A stretch of 64,000 nt of DNA from Porites lobata. Taxonomy: Eukaryota; Cnidaria; Anthozoa; Scleractinia; Poritidae. A model generated the notes under the pieces. The model saw only the letters and a list, made by a program, of their open reading frames with translations, had not been told where the DNA came from and made no database searches. The first letter of the stretch is position 1; each line of letters starts with the position of its first letter. Below are positions 60,096-64,000 of this stretch, piece by piece. Made by a program: the position numbers and the translations under genes. Where the stretch lies: the NCBI GenBank assembly GCA_942486035.1, contig CALNXK010000102.1, forward strand, positions 324,501 to 388,500, in the 5' to 3' direction.

Positions 60096-60326
60096 GATAT
60101 GTCAAAAGGTGGACAGACAATTCCCACCAGATATAGAACACATCCATACACACCAAATCGTGTTTCACCAGGCGTGTTACATAGGAGTGTGGTGAAATAT
60201 AGCAACTCGGGGCAACTCAACTGTATCAAATATAAGACTTGAAAATTAATACACTGTTCATTAGAGATTCAAGCTAAACTGTATCCTTACAAACTGATAT
60301 CTCAAAAGGTGGACAGACAATGTTAT
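60096..60326. repeat. short direct repeat pair
   Basis: ctgatatgtcaaaaggtgga (60096) and ctgatatctcaaaaggtgga (60294) are almost identical and continue cagacaat. They lie partly inside a 147-codon open frame that I do not accept as a gene. Confidence 0.6.
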
Positions 60327-60749
60327 GCTACTAATATTTTCAAGAGAACTTCTTCATACAACCAAAATGGGATCACAACTGACTGGACCTCTTAGCTCTT
60401 GCTGGAACTCAACAGCATTGACTCCCGGTTTGAGTTTAGTTTACAAAATCAGTTTTCCTTGCCTTTATTTTTACATAGCAACGTGATCATTTGATAATAG
60501 ATATATATCAGCGGGTAAACATCTAATTCATAAAATGTTTACTTTGTATACAGTGTTTCCATTGTGGTCTTGATAACTGGCTTGAAAGGCCTTGAATTAC
60601 GTGACCTATTGAATATTTCTCTCTGGATTAGATGCACGTGGAGTGCCGGTAATTACTTTTCACATAGATTACAATCTCAGAAATATCCCGTAATACCACA
60701 CAAGCAGTAAATTGCGCTTATGTTATTGTTGATTTGAGCTGATGAAAAA

Positions 60750-60885
60750 TACAATACCCAAAAAAATCCCTGTGTTGTTTTCGCGACCCAAAAAAATCCC
60801 GGCGTCTTTCATAGACCCCAAAAAATCCCTTTTGGCCAAAAATAATGTCAGACCAAAAAAATCCTTTGGACCCCCCCCCCCCCCT
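60750..60885. repeat. low-complexity cccaaaaaaatcc repeats
   Basis: The motif cccaaaaaaatccc occurs four times, followed by a C-run at 60871-60884. A single related motif is at about 59785. Confidence 0.8.
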
Positions 60886-61079
60886 TCCCGTCATTAAAAT
60901 ATGTGAGTGGGGCCCCTGAGTGGTGAATACAGCTCTTCAACAGATATCTTTCCATCATAATGAAACAATTCTCTTCATCAAATTATCATTAACGTATTGT
61001 CTTAACAGTTAAATGACTAGAACGCCAAAGAGCAATGTGATCAAACATTTTTAATTAAAAGCAAAAGAGAAATAGCGAA

Positions 61080-61355
61080 GAATTACAATTTCTAATCAAA
61101 TCTTTGCTTATATTTTAGAATAAAATATTCTCGAAACTGAGAATGGTTTGATCTGAGCTGCTTTAAAATCGAACTGCATGAATCACTGCATGAAACTTTT
61201 TATTTTGTGTTCTTATCTATGTAAGCAAAATGTGTGAAAGTATCCATCATGAATCTACGTTTTTTAAAGAGTTACACAAACAAGAAAACTATTGACCGAC
61301 CACGATACATACAGAGCGGCGGTAGCTGTAGTGCCAACTATTGATAGATAAAGTA
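61080..61355. repeat. diverged direct duplication, copy B
   Basis: The second member of the pair with 59160-59455, about 1.9 kb away and in the same orientation. Divergence is considerable, so the duplication is old. Confidence 0.7.
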
Positions 61356-61438
61356 TGAAGGAGTGCTGCCATATATTTATTTGTTATGGTCTAAAGTTCA
61401 AGGTTGCTTTTTGATTTCCATAAATGGAAATCGGCTCA

Positions 61439-61573
61439 TCCTCGGTGTAAGAACCTGTTAAACTCACAAGTGACGTAAAACTGAGGAAACAAAGAAGTCA
61501 ATGCAATAGAACGCAGAAAAACAATAGGTGCGAAACAAAGAAAAAGTTCACAGGTTCTTACACCGAGGTAAAC
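61439..61573. mobile_element. MITE with cctcggtgtaagaacctg ends
   Basis: cctcggtgtaagaacctgt at 61440 and acaggttcttacaccgagg at 61552-61570 are exact reverse complements (19 bp). The interior is about 95 bp. Confidence 0.85.
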
Positions 61574-62124
61574 CCTGGAAATCGACAGATTAGACGCCTT
61601 ACACTACAACATGAAAAATTACTGCAATTTGATTGGCTTAGAGCAGTGGTATTTCACCTTAATTTGAAATACTTACATGTGAAAATTACAAACCTTTTGC
61701 AGGTAGTAGTATAAACAAATAACAGCACGATTTGTACGAGATATTTGGCATAAATACAACTCGTTATATTTCAAAATTGTTTCAAATTTGAAATTACGTA
61801 TAGCAATTTCGAAATATCACTCGTGGTATTTACGCCAAATATCACTACAAATCATGCTAGTACAAAAACAAAACTCTTCATGTCATTTAAATGTCGTGGT
61901 AGCTTGCCCTCGATCATGGAAAAAAGAACATGTTCCCTTTTTAACGATGATCAACTCAGTAGTATAATCAATATGTTAGCTTCCTCGTGAATAATACGCT
62001 TTTTTCATTCCAGAAAATCTGAGGAAGTATTTAAAAGTTGAACTAGAAATCATATGAGCTTACCCCTAATACATGAAAAGGTGAAAAGGGGTGCCATAAC
62101 GGAAAACAAACAGAAAGATCTTAC

Positions 62125-62235
62125 CAAATCTTCATCCACTTTGCTGGTTGAGGAAGAAGCACCTTCTTTGCTCTTTTTTATTTTTCGCTCCCCGTTATCT
62201 CTAAAATCTCTCTTTACGGGAGAACGTTTTGGCAT
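62125..62235 (-). CDS. first coding exon of an unidentified Lys/Ser-rich protein
   Basis: ATG at 62235-62233 starts MPKRSPVKRDFRDNGERKIK, followed by KSKEGASSSTSKVDEDL. The exon ends at a good donor, GATTTG|GTAAG (62124-62123), after 37 codons. The segment is basic and then Ser-rich with an acidic end, as in the N-termini of small nuclear DNA- or RNA-binding proteins such as the PC4/SUB1 coactivator. That comparison is only a guess, since I could not find the following exon in 58.6-62.1 kb. An in-frame upstream ATG exists at 62340, but its translation is Cys/Arg-rich and looks non-coding. The exon is divergent from the EF-hand-like gene about 550 bp away. Confidence 0.55.
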
Positions 62236-62781
62236 GGTACAACAGCACCTACAACGACGGTTTGACAACTGACAAGCGATCGACCAAGCGAGCGGCTCGC
62301 GAGCGGCAAACAACGCAGCAAGTACGTCATGTAAGGTCACCTATTGACCAATAAAAACGCGGGCTCGAGTATTGGAGGGTCAATTTTTGGCCCTCTATTA
62401 CAATCTTCCCCATGGTAAAGTACCCCCTTTTTGAACGCTTTTATAGCTCGTTTGTTCAGCGGTTTTTACCCCACCGTTGCCAGGAGAAAGTCAACACAAG
62501 GATCGTAGTTCACTTGATCTCAACAACATAGGAGTCCGTTTTACTTTTTCTCGCGGGTTATTCACGCGATTCCGGGAAGAATTTCGTTGTTTAGACATCA
62601 TTCTAACTTGCTTTGTTACCAGGTGCGTTTGATGTTGCCCGGAAATGCCTCAGATGTGGTAGATCGTTTAAGTGAAAAAGCGCAGAGAAGCAAGAGCTGA
62701 AGAAGCAGTCCCAGGTCTTGGACTGTTTTAATTCACATTTTCTTCTTTCCTTTGTTAGATCGGCGACATTTAGTATCAAAA
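62236..62781. promoter_or_regulatory. putative bidirectional promoter
   Basis: The 546-bp interval between two divergent start codons is locally more GC- and CpG-rich than its surroundings (62260-62310, 62550-62580). It has no repeats. Function is inferred from position. Confidence 0.4.
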
Positions 62782-63532
62782 ATGGTGTCTGCGGTGGCAA
62801 ATGGCTATGAACATTCGGTAAGGTGGCGCATTGGTTTATTTCACATAAATTTAGGGAAAATTTTGAATTGCGCGAAAATTGCAAAATTTAAACGCAGAAT
62901 CATTATATTTATTTCATGCTAACAACATTGTATTTGAAGCACTAAAATTATTGCCGTCTGCCTTGCTATAGGTGCCTCTAATCATGGACAGGTGTTTTTG
63001 CACAACAAGGTTTTTGATTCAGGCCTTCTAAAAGATAAAATAATTTCCAAATATGGTTCAATTTATCAAACCTTTGATTGACCAGTTAACACAATATTGT
63101 TGTTGTTTGATACCAGATAAATTTATGTTTATTATTGTTTTAAAATGCAACTATCCTACCAACAAAAAGAACCGAGAGGGTTGGCATCCGGCAGTTGGGC
63201 TTTTTGATCCCAAAGCATTATTGTGCCATTTGCATAATTGTTTATTTCTTTCAAATAATTTAGAACTAGAGCAGTTCTAAAATAATGTATTTCCACTGTA
63301 AACATTTACCAGCTATTTTGCTGCATGTGTACATGTATATTCATACTGTGTGTAAAGCTTCATGTTGGTATGATCCCATATTTACACCGTTTTTTCTTTT
63401 TTCAGTCCTTTGCCAGTCCTGTTGCTCTTAAAGAAGTTGAAGACAAAATAAGAAAAGCTGTACATGCCAGAAATGTGAGATTAACAGAGTACTTCAAGGA
63501 TTTTGATAGACTTAGAACTGGTTTTATAACAA
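62782..63532 (+). CDS. EF-hand-like protein, first two coding exons (continues beyond window)
   Basis: Exon 1 is 62782-62817 (MVSAVANGYEHS), with donor CG|GTAAGG. Exon 2 is 63406-63532 after a long T-rich tract and CAG. It encodes SFASPVALKEVEDKIRKAVH and ARNVRLTEYFKDFDRLRTGF, ending at ATAACAA|GTAAGT. The join is in frame (phase 0) and the last codon is split. EYFKDFDRLRTGFIT resembles the first EF-hand helix and loop of calmodulin-related, mostly ciliary or cytoskeletal, EF-hand proteins. The loop Asp pattern is not canonical, so calcium binding by this hand is doubtful. The rest of the gene lies past 64000. Confidence 0.7.
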
Positions 63533-64000
63533 GTAAGTTATTTAAGTCTCTGTGAAAATGATGTAACAAGGTATTTTTGCAAGTACATTACATTGAAGGG
63601 CAAATTTCCTGATAAAAATTAAACACTCTGGTATTTGAGGCCTCCCCCACCCCCTATCATTTCTTGAAGTTTAGGAATCTCACTGGTGGCATTTCTTTTT
63701 AAACCTGATTTTCATGTGTTGGGAAATTCCCACTGATCATAAGGGATTTCTTTGCTTCCTTTCACTGATTTTGCAAGAGTTTTTTAAATGAAAACACAAA
63801 ATTTACCTCAAATAAACGTACCCCTAATCACCTGTGTTGGTCAGGGAAAAACTGGGAAAAGCAAGAGGTAATCATGGCTTAGATGAAAGTGAAATCATAC
63901 ATGTACAAAAAAAGTCAACTCCCAATAATTCAAACCTTCAAGGGAAATAGAAAAAAGTGAGAGTTGTCTGGAGTTCGAGTTATCAAAGGTTAAAATTATA
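63533..64000 (+). other. intron of the EF-hand-like gene
   Basis: Begins with GTAAGT and contains no further exon that I can recognise before the window ends. Confidence 0.5.

Noticed and set aside
59799..60242. 147-codon plus-strand ORF
   Set aside because: No recognisable domain, composition near random, and it contains half of a local direct repeat. It could be reconsidered if transcripts exist.

Overview
The window looks like nuclear DNA of an animal, most likely an anthozoan cnidarian (coral or sea anemone). Its genes are split by GT-AG introns, the intergenic DNA is AT-rich, and it is packed with short inverted-repeat transposons, tRNA-derived SINEs and decayed LINEs. The species assignment is inference; no rRNA or mitochondrial marker is present.

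Layout. 0-7.5 kb: one calcium-binding EGF exon in a field of nested DNA transposons. 7.5-18 kb: a divergent gene pair. A complete three-exon UPF0728 (C10orf53-type) gene lies on the minus strand. A three-exon gene on the plus strand encodes a CUE-CUE-WWE-PARP mono-ADP-ribosyltransferase. About 1.8 kb separates the two start codons, with a short promoter region between them. 18.4-46.8 kb: a tandem array of three CYP46-like (cholesterol 24-hydroxylase-like) cytochrome P450 genes, all on the minus strand and all with the same 600 (602 in copy 1)/334/73/496-nt exon plan. Copies 2 and 3 are intact at 500 codons. Copy 1 carries a frameshift in exon 1, a nonsense codon in exon 4 and a lost stop, so it is a pseudogene as sequenced. 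The flanking DNA is duplicated with the genes, so the array arose from segmental tandem duplication of units of roughly 9-10 kb. The introns have since collected SINEs, LINE ends, a Harbinger fragment and MITEs.

44-58.6 kb: a non-coding repeat province. It starts with an 11-bp minisatellite and a Penelope-like fragment that carries a recognisable hammerhead ribozyme. A satellite-like array of about 10.7 kb follows, in which a ~1.38-kb higher-order unit is built of two diverged halves. The array is broken by later insertions. 58.6-62.1 kb: no recognised gene, but a diverged direct duplication. 62.1-64 kb: a second divergent pair, with a first coding exon of an unidentified lysine/serine-rich protein (minus) and the first two coding exons of an EF-hand-like protein (plus) that runs off the window.

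The P450 array is the main functional unit, expected to act on sterols or similar lipids at the ER membrane. The PARP and UPF0728 genes are single and share a promoter interval. The least-described items are the PARP domain architecture, the higher-order satellite and the hammerhead-bearing fragment.
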